The position numbers and the translations under genes were made by a program. Positions 30,401 through 38,340 of a stretch of 64,000 nucleotides of DNA are shown here, one piece after another. The notes under the pieces were generated by a model, which did not search any database, had not been told where the DNA came from, and saw only the letters and a program-made list of their open reading frames with translations. The stretch's first letter is position 1, and the number at the start of each line of letters is the position of its first letter. The DNA is taken from NCBI RefSeq assembly GCF_000217995.1, contig NC_015676.1, positions 1,533,708-1,597,707 on the forward strand, written 5' to 3'. The stretch comes from Methanosalsum zhilinae DSM 4017 (GTDB lineage Archaea; Halobacteriota; Methanosarcinia; Methanosarcinales; Methanosarcinaceae).

Positions 30401-30728
30401 GGACTGGATAAATGAAAATAATATCGATCCTGAAACAATACGTGTTGCACGTTACCATAATAATGAATGGCAGGATCTACCAACAACTCAGATAGATGAT
30501 GATGGAGAAGTAATTTATTTTAATGCAGAAACTACCGGGTTTTCACTGTTTAGTATTATTGGTGATCAGCGTATTGATGAAACCAGCAATGACGTAAATA
30601 GTGAGAAAGTTGGATCAGAGGAAGATGAAAGAGCGGATTACGAACAGACACCTGGATTCACTGCTCTTATGACATTGTTAGTAGTTTCTATTGTTAGCGT
30701 GGCAATTGGTAGGTTCAGGAAAGAATGA
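27480..30728 (+). CDS. GLUG-repeat surface protein with PGF-CTERM anchor
   Basis: This 1082-residue exported protein begins with a signal peptide (FLSLIFLISVSAVSAAAP). Two blocks of GLUG repeats (about 110-330 and 460-830), each unit reading roughly VGGLVG.N.GTI..SYSTG.V.GN, are each preceded by a PYQISN-type opening and closed by WDFT..IW. A PGF-pre-PGF domain (about 890-1030) leads to the PGF-CTERM signal TPGFTALMTLLVV and RFRKE. It probably projects from the S-layer and takes part in adhesion or aggregation. The repeats are also similar at DNA level, so repeat number may vary between strains. Confidence 0.88.
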   Translation: MFTKKTNRNVSTFKIAFTLFLSLIFLISVSAVSAAAPHQSDFDSGNGSEDSPYNISNVDQLQNMNKAEYLNNNSVYFQLISDIDASDTINWNNGEGFVPIGVWNNQFTGIFDGNGYEITGLYINKPSTQRVGLFGSTNDAKIKNIGLIDVNITGQSRVGALVGQSNVGTISSSYSTGIVKSQSNVGGLVGINEAGTINDSYSTCDVIGNDFVGGLVGGNYGNSIITNSYTTGNVEGNSGVGGLVGQNSGTITNSYAIGNVEGNDFVGGLVGENQDTISDSYWDIETSGLDVSDGVGSGEDSGIFGNTTENLTYPNAINTFEDWDFTEIWSTHRAINDGYPYLQNLSHTYQIFDDGDGTSENPFQISNINQLQAMDLNLSANYTLINDVNASETKYWNGGDGFEPIGDISSNYFSGNLDGQGYEIAGLYINRTTDDAAGLFGYADSAEFENIGLVDVDITGGHHVGGLIGFSLSQPSSIKYSYVTGNVTGLSSVGGLVGYNLGVTVSNSYATGEVNGTNKVGGLVGDNSETIDNSYSSGTVEGNDYVGGLVGRNIGVTITDSYSTGDVIGNNQVGGLVGYNQDENITDSYSTGDVTGNNKVGGLVGRNIGLTIINSHSTGEVTGNNQVGGLVGENWGTIDNSYSTGEVTGNDQAGGLVGNNHFQKAIEGTITNSHSTGDVTGNDQLGGLVGINTGTINMTFSSGTVEGNNSVGGLVGQEGSDRTIENSYSISDVIGNNSVGGLVGLIQGGKINNSYSIGKVEDKSETGTDFGGLVGNKTGGVIEYSYWNIATSGIGSSDGVGNISNHENVTGKTTPEMKKKSTFEPEWDFTTIWAIDSRINNGYPYLQNLYDHYEIVEPEEAKVTTTSTSRRTSVAPSDNSDNVQSTSSSIRTVIPGKVNYDLSSSDTPVIGISFEALDNEGRVQTRVEVLSHVPENTPEPTGIVNSYMNINVGRTGTISSQNADNIMIHFTATWDWINENNIDPETIRVARYHNNEWQDLPTTQIDDDGEVIYFNAETTGFSLFSIIGDQRIDETSNDVNSEKVGSEEDERADYEQTPGFTALMTLLVVSIVSVAIGRFRKE

Positions 30729-30952
30729 AAGAGCATTAGTTTGTTCTTTCCCATTTTTATGAATACTTGAATCCGCACTCCACCCATTGGATTTTTAAAA
30801 TAAGTGAAGTGCATGCTATAATTCACCACGTGCTAACAACTTTGAGTTTTCTAAACCATCCCTTAATCCTCATTATAGGTAAATTTTATATAAATCCTAT
30901 AAATTAACAATTGGTGATGAGCGGATGAGGATTGGGGACAGCATTAGGCAGG

Positions 30953-30971
30953 TGAAAATATAATATTTTCA
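30953..30971. terminator. Hairpin after the integrase gene
   Basis: The perfect 9-bp arms tgaaaatat and atattttca around one base lie 7 bases past the integrase stop on the minus strand. An AT-rich hairpin at this position may end transcription. The surrounding stretch 30729-30977 shows no gene. Confidence 0.4.
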
Positions 30972-30977
30972 TCCGGT

Positions 30978-31829
30978 CTAATACTTAAATATCCCATTCA
31001 TCCTATCCTCAAAATCAATTTCTTTGTTCTTCTTTACCTTAAAACTAAATCCACAGCCTGGACACTGGATTTTAGCATCTGTGGGTTTTGCATTGAACAC
31101 CTTATCATAAACTTTTATCCTATCATCCACAGCGAATTGTAGGTAGATTGCAGTAGTAGCCAGGTCCTCGTGTCCTAATTGCAATTGAAGAGTACGGATA
31201 TCCATTCCTTTCTGAATGCAATAGATCGCATGACCGTGTCTGAACTTGTGGGCTGAAACCCAAGGAAGGTTCAATTTATCTCGTATTTTGGGCAGGAATG
31301 TTTTAGCTCCATTCTCATTGATATTAAGAATCTTATCATCTGGTTTCAGAGAATATTTTTCTATATGTTCCTTGATTAAGTCCAGTGTAGTCTGGTCAAT
31401 GATAACAGTTCTGGCTTTCAGTTCATCGGACTTAACACTTTTTCCATAGACTGCGATGAGTCTATCCCGGAAAGAAATATCTTTAACCCGAATACCATGA
31501 TGATATTTTTGGATATAGATCCTGAAATGTTCACAATTAGAATCAATACATACCCTATCACTTCTTTCAATACACCATTTCTGGCACCTGCCTTTTCTTT
31601 TATTGTTTCCGGGAGATAAGCACTGTGTAAGAATCCTACGTGGAGTGCCTACAATCTCTGCAATCCTTGCACCAGTAAAAAACAATAACCTAATCAGTAG
31701 AGGATAATTACCTTTTCTAGATCTTTTTAAGGGTGCACGTTCTTCAAATTCTTTTGCAGCTTTTTCAAAAGCCAAAAAATCTTCATATGTTACATATGTA
31801 CTCAAATTCTTCATAGCTGGTTTAGCCAT
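30978..31829 (-). CDS. XerC/D-type tyrosine recombinase (integrase)
   Basis: This 283-residue integrase has an Arg in FFTGARIAEIVG, an insertion with cysteines (SDRVCIDSNCEHF), the HKFRHGHA box (H-x-x-R) and QLGHEDLATTAIYLQF with the nucleophilic Tyr. The C-terminus carries a zinc-ribbon-like CPGCGFSFKVKK, which may bind DNA or partners. The gene starts 86 bases from the truncated pilin copy and its 117-bp repeat (31915-32031), the arrangement expected for an element integrase beside its attachment site. It ends with UAG and appears intact. Confidence 0.85.
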   Translation of the reverse strand: MAKPAMKNLSTYVTYEDFLAFEKAAKEFEERAPLKRSRKGNYPLLIRLLFFTGARIAEIVGTPRRILTQCLSPGNNKRKGRCQKWCIERSDRVCIDSNCEHFRIYIQKYHHGIRVKDISFRDRLIAVYGKSVKSDELKARTVIIDQTTLDLIKEHIEKYSLKPDDKILNINENGAKTFLPKIRDKLNLPWVSAHKFRHGHAIYCIQKGMDIRTLQLQLGHEDLATTAIYLQFAVDDRIKVYDKVFNAKPTDAKIQCPGCGFSFKVKKNKEIDFEDRMNGIFKY

Positions 31830-31907
31830 ACAATCACTTTATCCCGAAGTGGGGTGAAATAATGTAGCAAAAGCTACCTGAAATAGCAAAAAACAGCATC
31901 AATCGGC

Positions 31908-32366
31908 TTGCCGGCACCGGTCATCGGCGTCATCCTGATGGTAGCCATCACCGTCATCCTGGCAGCTGTAATTGCAGCATTCGTCTTCGGAATAGGCGGA
32001 GATATCGGACAGGCACCACAGGCAAGTATTACGGCGAGTGCAGCGACTGAAAATACTGATAATGGTGATGAAAAAGTTATCAAACTTCAGCACCGTGGTG
32101 GAGAGCAGATTAGGATTGACAGTGCTATCACTCGAATCACTGTAAACGAAGAACCTGTAGATGTCAAGCTGGGTACAGATTATAGAGAATTCCAAGTTGG
32201 TCAAACACTATATATCTGGCAGAATAAAACTAATGGCTACTTCATCGGAAATTCAACAGATTTAAGTGGGGAATCTGATGTAGATTCAATTGATGAAACT
32301 GTCAACCTGAAACTCATCGATATTGCCAGCCAGCAACTGATCTTTGATCGAGATATCAGGTTCTAA
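31908..32366 (+). pseudogene. 5'-truncated type IV pilin copy (silent cassette or att fragment)
   Basis: The frame holds the hydrophobic anchor ([16 protein letters not shown]) and a complete head ending [11 protein letters not shown], but the 14-residue charged leader with the peptidase site is missing. A UAG lies in frame at 31884-31886, and the only start is a TTG directly at the homology boundary without ribosome site. It is thus not expressible as a pilin. The head shares perhaps a third of its residues with copy 1. Joined to the 5' end of the 629 gene it would make a full pilin, which suggests a storage cassette or the displaced 3' part of an integration target. Confidence 0.8.
31915..32031 (+). 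repeat. 117-bp direct repeat, pilin anchor block (copy 2)
   Basis: Identical to 672-788. The left edge at 31915 is where homology with the expressed pilin stops, 86 bases from the integrase start. Confidence 0.9.
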
Positions 32367-32394
32367 GCTATGACAGTATAATTCTGCTGTCATA

Positions 32395-32514
32395 TTCTTC
32401 TTTTTTTGTTCCGTGTACACTCAAAGAGCCGGTGTGCCGTACGTACTGTTTTTCGCTTGTGCCATGAATTCAATGGAAGTCATGTTGTAGGACATAGTTT
32501 AGTAAGAAAATTCA
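32395..32514 (+). repeat. 120-bp direct repeat, pilin 3' flank (copy 2)
   Basis: Identical to 1154-1273, beginning ttcttc plus a T-run and ending gtaagaaaattca. It follows the truncated pilin at the same distance as in copy 1. Confidence 0.9.
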
Positions 32515-32573
32515 ATGATGTTGGTTTTGACAGGGACTCTACATAATCAAAAATTATCCTGATAATTTAATCA

Positions 32574-32755
32574 TTATTGAATACTTCGAAGGAAGTTGCG
32601 TATTTCGGTATTGAATATTTCTGGTGCTTCCTGATTGGCTACATGGCCAACGTCAGGTATTATCACAAGTTTAGATACGGGGATCTGGGTGTGAAGATCT
32701 GAAGCAATATTAAGAGAAGAACGCGGATCCTTTCCATCATATAGAAGCAGTGTAC
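32574..32755 (-). pseudogene. Alpha/beta hydrolase C-terminal fragment
   Basis: Read on the minus strand this gives about 60 residues, including LLLYDGKDPRSSLNIA, VIIPDVGHVANQEAPE and FLRSIQ, then UAA. These match the acid (D) and base (H) region and last helix of alpha/beta hydrolases. The upstream part is missing and the sequence joins directly to a truncated unrelated gene. It is not a fragment of the hydrolase at 4619, which belongs to a different subgroup. Confidence 0.65.
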
Positions 32756-32982
32756 ATAGCTATTTCGCCGCTTTTTGACGTAATTACACCGATGCCCTCT
32801 CCAGAGATCTTATTCGGAAATCGCCATACATTCCAGTCTGTTTCAATGTGCTTTGCATCGGTTCCAAGAAGCTTGCCGGTTGCCTGGTCCGTCGATTCAG
32901 CATTCATTCCGTTCTCGAGAATTTCGACTATTCTCATACCACTGGTCTTTCCTCGAAATTCGCCTATCATCTCACCGCACAT
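32737..32982 (-). pseudogene. Truncated tandem copy of the 33067 gene
   Basis: The first 75 or so residues (GEMIGEFRGKTSGMRIVEIL through SGEGIGVITSKSGEIAMYT) closely match the neighbouring intact gene at 33067-33483. The copy then breaks at the junction with the hydrolase fragment. The start chosen corresponds to that of the intact copy and has aggagg at the same distance. The C-terminal third is lost, so a functional product is unlikely. Confidence 0.65.
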
Positions 32983-33066
32983 CTGCATGTTCCTCCTGTT
33001 GTTGCTACACTTCCCTTAACTTACTGCAACCAGGATGACTTCCGGGGCTTAGGGCCCCAGAAACCA

Positions 33067-33483
33067 TTAAGTCTTCTCCTTCCACTCCCAGAGTTTCCAG
33101 TGGATATTGTCCTCACTGTCAACCTTGTATTCGACCATAACGGGACTGCCGTTGAGACGGCTCCACTGTGGGGTAGAAGAACGGAAATTCATGATTGCAT
33201 GAAATATTGCTTCGGAACTCCCCACTGTTCCCCGGCCGGTTCCTGATACAGTATAGGTAGCAATTTCACCATTCTTTGATGTAATCACGCCAATACCTTC
33301 CCCATGGATGTTATCCGGAAATCGCCATACCTGCCAGTTTGTTCCAGTATCCTCAGCATCAATCCCAAGCAGCCTGCCGGTTGAATGGTCCGTTGATTCT
33401 GCCTTCATTCCGTTCTCAAGAATTTCGACTATTCTCATACCAATGGTCTTTCCTCGAAATTCACCTATTAATTCTCCACTCAT
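33067..33483 (-). CDS. Unknown beta-rich protein, tandem family
   Basis: This 138-residue soluble protein (GELIGEFRGKTIGMRIVEIL...VSGTGRGTVGSSEAIFHAIM...HWKLWEWKEKT) is probably a small beta-barrel judging by alternating hydrophobic residues and Gly turns. I cannot name a family. The ATG at 33483 has aggagg 9 bases upstream. It is the intact middle member of three tandem copies: a truncated one downstream (32737-32982) and a remnant upstream (33571-33624). Intergenic segments are also duplicated, giving a repeat unit of roughly 500 bp. Confidence 0.65.
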   Translation of the reverse strand: MSGELIGEFRGKTIGMRIVEILENGMKAESTDHSTGRLLGIDAEDTGTNWQVWRFPDNIHGEGIGVITSKNGEIATYTVSGTGRGTVGSSEAIFHAIMNFRSSTPQWSRLNGSPVMVEYKVDSEDNIHWKLWEWKEKT

Positions 33484-33570
33484 CTAAATATTCCTCCTGT
33501 TATTGCCACGCTCCCCTTAATTTTCTGCGATCGGAGACGGCATCCGGCATAGGGCGTTGAGAAATAAACC

Positions 33571-33624
33571 TTACACCTTCCCCTTCCACTCCCAAGGTTT
33601 CCAAGTGTAACTGTCGCCATCCTG
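33571..33624 (-). pseudogene. C-terminal remnant of a third tandem copy
   Basis: The minus strand reads QDGDSYTWKPWEWKGKV then UAA, matching the end SEDNIHWKLWEWKEKT of the intact neighbour. Nothing of the rest of the gene remains; DNA further upstream (33625-33899) has no gene. Confidence 0.65.
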
Positions 33625-33814
33625 ATAGGGATTCTAGAGGTGGCCCTCACCTTTTTTTCTGGTAGATAGTGTTTAAAACCACCAGTTTTGATTTAATCCA
33701 TATATAGCCCCATAACCAAACTTAGTTTCCCGGGATTATCTACTTTATGAAACTTACATAAGGATAACCAGACTCCCTTTGAAAAATAATAGATTTAATG
33801 AATTATTCAGATAA

Positions 33815-33830
33815 GGATTTCTACAGAGCC
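33815..33830 (+). mobile_element. 16-bp IS-end-like sequence (copy 2)
   Basis: Identical to 25747-25762 (ggatttctacagagcc) and in the same orientation, but followed by different sequence. It marks a second place where an insertion sequence may have been. Confidence 0.4.
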
Positions 33831-33899
33831 CCAATAACAGAGATTTAATATTTAAAAAATCATAAATCATAAGCCATCTATACTAATAAGAAATCAAGT

Positions 33900-34028
33900 T
33901 CAGGGTAGAAAAGACCGAAAAGAAGTTTCATGCAAGGTAATGTAATAATAAGATCATATATATCATTGAGATGAAACAAATGGGTGGCTGGTCTACTATT
34001 AACCCCCACTCCCGGACCGCCACTCATG
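33900..34028 (+). ncRNA. Dispersed 129-bp element with C-rich-loop hairpin (copy 2)
   Basis: Aligned without gaps to 4337-4465. The stem at 33980-34027 (atgggtggc/ggtc with gaccgccactcat, one bulged base) closes a loop with taacccccactccc. One G-U pair of copy 1 is G-C here and the bulged base is U instead of C, so the fold is kept while the sequence changes. A catatata TATA-like box lies about 20-25 bases before the stem. Confidence 0.55.
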
Positions 34029-34109
34029 TTATGGATATCTGCTAAGTTAAACAGCTTTTTTCTGCAACTTCGCTTTGATCTGGATTGGAGATAATCTCTG
34101 TTTCATAAG

Positions 34110-35042
34110 TTAAATGCAAATCCAGAAATACATTACATACTCCGGTGAGTTGATCACTCTTATATCTGAGGGAATATGATTATGATTGCCCCTGAAAAGT
34201 TCAAAATTCCAGTCTCCGGCTTCATAGACAAATCCGCATCTTAGATGACTTTGATCATGATTGATGCGCTCAACCCAGTAGCTTTGAACAACATCTGCAG
34301 AGCCGATTGACTCATACCATCGAAGGTCATAGCTGATTTTGCCCTCTTCACCAAGAGTTAATATGGTGTCGATTGCCGTTATTACTCCTGGCTGAAACAT
34401 ATCAGACCTTAAATCATGGGCTTTGACTTCAACATTTTCAAAAACAAGGGTTTCCTGTGTACCGGTAATAATTACTTCGGGTACAATTACTTTGCCATCA
34501 TTTTCTTCTTTTCGTATTATTTCATCCCGGTAGGTCTCATATATCGATTCAAGACGACTACTCGATTCCCTGACAATTCTCAGGGACATATTATCCTTAT
34601 AGGGATAATGATCCATTCTAAAAACGCTTCTTTCACGCCATCCACCGTCATAACGGGCATCGTACCACCAGTTATCATGACCATTGAGATCGACAATCAC
34701 ATAGGTGTTCATATCCGGATCAAAATAGTAGTCGAGTTCAATCTGTTCTGTATCTTCCAAATGAACTAAAATATCAAAAATTGAGAAATAGCCTTCCTGA
34801 AAAATATCTTCTCGAACTGTTTTGATCTCTTCAGGATTGAATGTGAAAGTGCCCAGTCCCTGGATCCATATCTCTCCAGGAGATACGGCTGCAGTGTCAC
34901 TTACATTTCCAAATATACGATTTCCATTTTCTTCAGAAATAAGATCGGGTCTCACAGAATCGGGGGGAGTGTCCTGCCGTTCAATACATCCACTGAAAGT
35001 GGCTATGAAGATAATAGCTGCAAATACAATAAGTGTTTTCAT
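34110..35042 (-). CDS. Predicted lipoprotein, unknown
   Basis: This 310-residue protein begins with a short signal (KTLIVFAAIIFIATFSGC) ending in a lipobox, so it is probably lipid-anchored on the outer face of the membrane. The remainder holds two similar beta-rich halves, each with a phrase about a hydrophobic core and Glu/Asp turns (IWIQGLGTFTFNPEEI and VIITGTQETLVFENVEV). I take the ATG at 35042 because it makes a canonical lipoprotein signal; no clear ribosome site precedes any candidate start. No family recognised. Neighbouring genes give no clue. Confidence 0.6.
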   Translation of the reverse strand: MKTLIVFAAIIFIATFSGCIERQDTPPDSVRPDLISEENGNRIFGNVSDTAAVSPGEIWIQGLGTFTFNPEEIKTVREDIFQEGYFSIFDILVHLEDTEQIELDYYFDPDMNTYVIVDLNGHDNWWYDARYDGGWRERSVFRMDHYPYKDNMSLRIVRESSSRLESIYETYRDEIIRKEENDGKVIVPEVIITGTQETLVFENVEVKAHDLRSDMFQPGVITAIDTILTLGEEGKISYDLRWYESIGSADVVQSYWVERINHDQSHLRCGFVYEAGDWNFELFRGNHNHIPSDIRVINSPEYVMYFWICI

Positions 35043-35179
35043 GAATATGTACCGTGTGAACATATAGAGTAGTCCCAAATGAAATATGAACTTTTTAACT
35101 TAAAATACCTAACCCACAATTAAAAATATCAATTTTCATCAAAGGGTCTGGAGTTACAGGAACATTCCAGCAAAAGAAT

Positions 35180-37783
35180 CTATTTCTCTTGATTCCTTTT
35201 TGTATCAATGGTGAAAGTAAATGTACTGCCTTTGTCTTCCTCACTCTCGACCCAGACCTTTCCATTATGCATTTCAACATACTGTTTTACAATGGCCAGG
35301 CCAAGTCCTGTACCATCATATTTTCTTTTGATTGATCCATCTACCTGAGTAAACAGATCAAATATATTTTCCTGCATGTTCAGAGGTATCCCGATACCTG
35401 TATCAGAAACTGAAATCACAATTCCACCATCGTCCTGCTTTATAATAACCGATACCTTACCGGCTTCTGGAGTAAACTTGATAGCATTACTGAGAAGGTT
35501 AAACATTATCTGCTTCAGCTTTGTTCTGTCAGCAAACACCCTATCATTTTTTACTTCATCTACTGTTTCAATATCTATCTTCTTTTTGGCAGCAAGAGGG
35601 TACATGGTTGCCAGAACCTCTTCAATCAGATAGCTTAGACAAAATATCTCTCTATCAAGATACATTCTACCTGCTTCTATCTTAGAGAGGTCAAGGATAT
35701 TATTTATCAGTTCAAGGAGATGATTACCATTTTTGATGATGTACTCAACAAAACCCAGCTGCTTCTCATTCAGTTCACCAAACATCCTGGTATTCAATAA
35801 TTCTGAAAAGCCGATTATTGCTGTAAGAGGAGTTTTGAGTTCATGACTCATATTCGCCAGAAATTCAGACTTGGTTTTGCTGGCCAGCTCAGCGCCTTCT
35901 TTAGCCTGAATCAGTTTTTCCTGAGCATGCCTGAGCTGGGTGATATCACGCTGAATTCCAACATAGGCATAAGCTACACCATCCTCAGATTCCAGTGGCA
36001 TGACTTTATATTCACAGATAAATGTTGAACCATCCTTTCTTCGGTTAAGGGACTCACCACTATATATCTGTCCTGAAGCCACCGTTTCATATATTTCATT
36101 TTGGATCTCATTCGCCATAGGTTCTACATTAAATATATGAGGGGTCTTGCCTCTGAGCTCCTCTAAACTGTACCCAAACATCTCTTCGGTCTTTCTGTTA
36201 GCGTAGGTGATTTCAAAATTTGCATCGGTAGCTATTATCGAATCAGATATATTCTCTGTAATAGCACTCTGAAGCCGGATCTGTTCCTCAGCCAGCTTGC
36301 GTTCGGTAATATCTGCAATATGTCCAACGACCTTGACCACACGACCGTTTTCCAGTACCGGTTTGGCCATAGTCTGAATCCAGATCCGATACCCATCAGT
36401 TGTAGTAAGAGGAAATTCAAGATTGTATGGCTGTGCTTCCTCCACACACCTTCGAAATGCCGCCTCAATAACCGGACGATCTTCCGGATCATAGCAGGCA
36501 AGGCTTCGTTGGATATGTTCAGGAGAACCTGCAGCAAACTCTCCAGGCATCATCCCATGAATTCGATAGGTCTCATCAGTCCAGGTCATGGTTTCTTTCA
36601 CAGCATCCCATTCCCATCCACCCACCTTCACCAGTCTTTCAATGGAGTCCAGAAGATCACGGCTTTCGCGAAGAGCTTCTTCGGCCTTCCTGTGTTCATC
36701 CAGAGTTCTGGTAAGCTGGACAGTACTGTAACTGAGCGACAGTATCATCCGGGTGATCTTTAAATAGAAAGACATAATCTCGTCTGCCTTTTCACGGGTA
36801 AAGCGGGGAACCTTATCAAGAGCAGCAAAGTATTCATCCTCATCAAACCCATATTTTCTGGCATGCATGCGAAACTGTTCCAGGTCCAGTTTTTCATCAG
36901 CATACAGATACTGTCCAATGAAAAAATTACCCAGATGATGTCCACACACCACAATAGGGGTGGCCATATCCCACAGATTGTTCTTGCAACGATACTTCTT
37001 AAAGGTGCCTGGAGCTATATTTCGAGTAAGGATGGTATCGCTCTGAATACAATTCTTCAGTGTATCAGGGTGACGTCTGTGGAACCTTGTACAGATATCC
37101 TGCCATCCGACACTCACCAGCACATTTCCGTTGATATCTACTATAGCGCTTGCTATGCCGGTAATACGATTAAAATCCTCCATCATGGTCTGGAATGCAG
37201 AAATATCTATGATCTCTGAAAGATTCAGTATACAGGAATCATCTTTCTGCTGGGATATATCCACAATTTTCTGCCCTTCTGCCTCTAAGCTGGAGAAATT
37301 CAGTTCTTCTAACTTCCCCTTCAGCTTTGTGATTGTAGAATCATCTTCTGAAGATACGGTATAATGTGATACACCCTCTTTTATCATATTCTGAATACTG
37401 GTCTGCTCCTCAGAGAATTTGAACTTGGTGATGTCCTGAAGTACTATGGCAAAACTATCCCTATCAATCCTGAATGCAGTGATCATACAATGCTTCTATG
37501 AAGGAATAAAATAATTTTCAAAGCTGACAGGTTCACCATCGATTACCACCTTCCCTAAAGTTTCTATCAAAGGTGTATCTTCAATACCTGGAAAAATTTG
37601 TGTAGCTCTCTTTCCAATGATCTCAGAAAGCTTGATGCAGGCAAGTTTTTCAAAAGAGTTATTTGCCTCAAGAAACACAAAGTCTACCGGTCTATCATGT
37701 TCATCCAGAATAATTCTGTGAATTGCTATGCCATCTAGAGCATTTACAAAGATGCTACGATATTTATCTTCACCCATCCTCAT
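35180..37783 (-). CDS. PocR/PAS sensor histidine kinase interrupted by in-frame UAG
   Basis: This sensor kinase is about 868 residues if read through. An N-terminal PAS domain (MGEDKYRSIFVNALDGIA) runs into a UAG at 37496-37498 (..FIPS-UAG-KHCMITAF..). The frame continues into the PocR domain (IIDISAFQTMMEDFNRITG), two further PAS domains, HisKA with the phospho-acceptor in MSHELKTPL, and HATPase motifs NLLSNAIKF, DTGIGIP and GTGLGLAI. PocR binds small hydrocarbons or corrinoid-related ligands in known cases; the ligand here is unknown. UAG replaces a likely Glu codon. Either pyrrolysine is inserted or the kinase starts inside and lacks its first PAS domain. The gene also ends with UAG. Confidence 0.85.
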
Positions 37784-38049
37784 TGTTTTTCTGCATCCTG
37801 GAACAGATATATACACAACAGATATCGCCACTGAATTGCTGTAAATTATGTAGTTGTATAGTTATGGTTTGGTTAAAATGCAAAAAGAAACTGTAAATAA
37901 CTTACAGCAAAGTCACGGAGTATCTGGAATCAATTTCATATAAAAGAACACACTAAATAAATAAAAACTTTTCATTGTATAATTATTATAATTTAATTTC
38001 TAACAGTGAAATCCTGAAATCAGTTAAAAGGTCGGCTCCTTAAAGCAAT

Positions 38050-38283
38050 TTATTCATCAGAATATTTATTTTCAGCAAATTTCCAGCCCATATAACTGAT
38101 TAATAGTGCTAAACCAATCGGAATCCAGGATATATCTGCTCCAAATATGAATCCTTCAGACGATACATCGTATACAAAATGCACCACCAACCAATCAACG
38201 CCATAAATCGTTCCAGCCAGATTAGAAATCACCAGAGTTAAAACAAATCCCAGAATGGAGATAAGTCCAGATATATATTTCAT
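38050..38283 (-). CDS. Small membrane protein, two transmembrane segments
   Basis: This 77-residue protein has hydrophobic segments at about 5-25 (LISILGFVLTLVISNLAG) and 50-66 (IPIGLALLISYMGWKF), with a polar end (AENKYSDE). It resembles small unnamed membrane proteins of Methanosarcinales. It is divergent from the deaminase gene. Function unknown. Confidence 0.55.
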   Translation of the reverse strand: MKYISGLISILGFVLTLVISNLAGTIYGVDWLVVHFVYDVSSEGFIFGADISWIPIGLALLISYMGWKFAENKYSDE

Positions 38284-38340
38284 AATGGCTATAATCTTTT
38301 TTGCTATATAATATTATACTTAAAAAGCTGAGGTATTTAA

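Noticed and set aside
30914-30960. Possible C/D box small RNA (gtgatga after a TATA-like box)
   Set aside because: A C-box-like sequence is present but no CTGA D box lies at a suitable distance.
32750-33246. Plus-strand open frames of 60-132 codons
   Set aside because: They are antisense to the tandem gene family and lack ribosome sites or protein-like composition.
34416-34769. Plus-strand open frame of 117 codons inside the lipoprotein gene
   Set aside because: It is the antisense shadow of a better supported gene with a lipoprotein signal.
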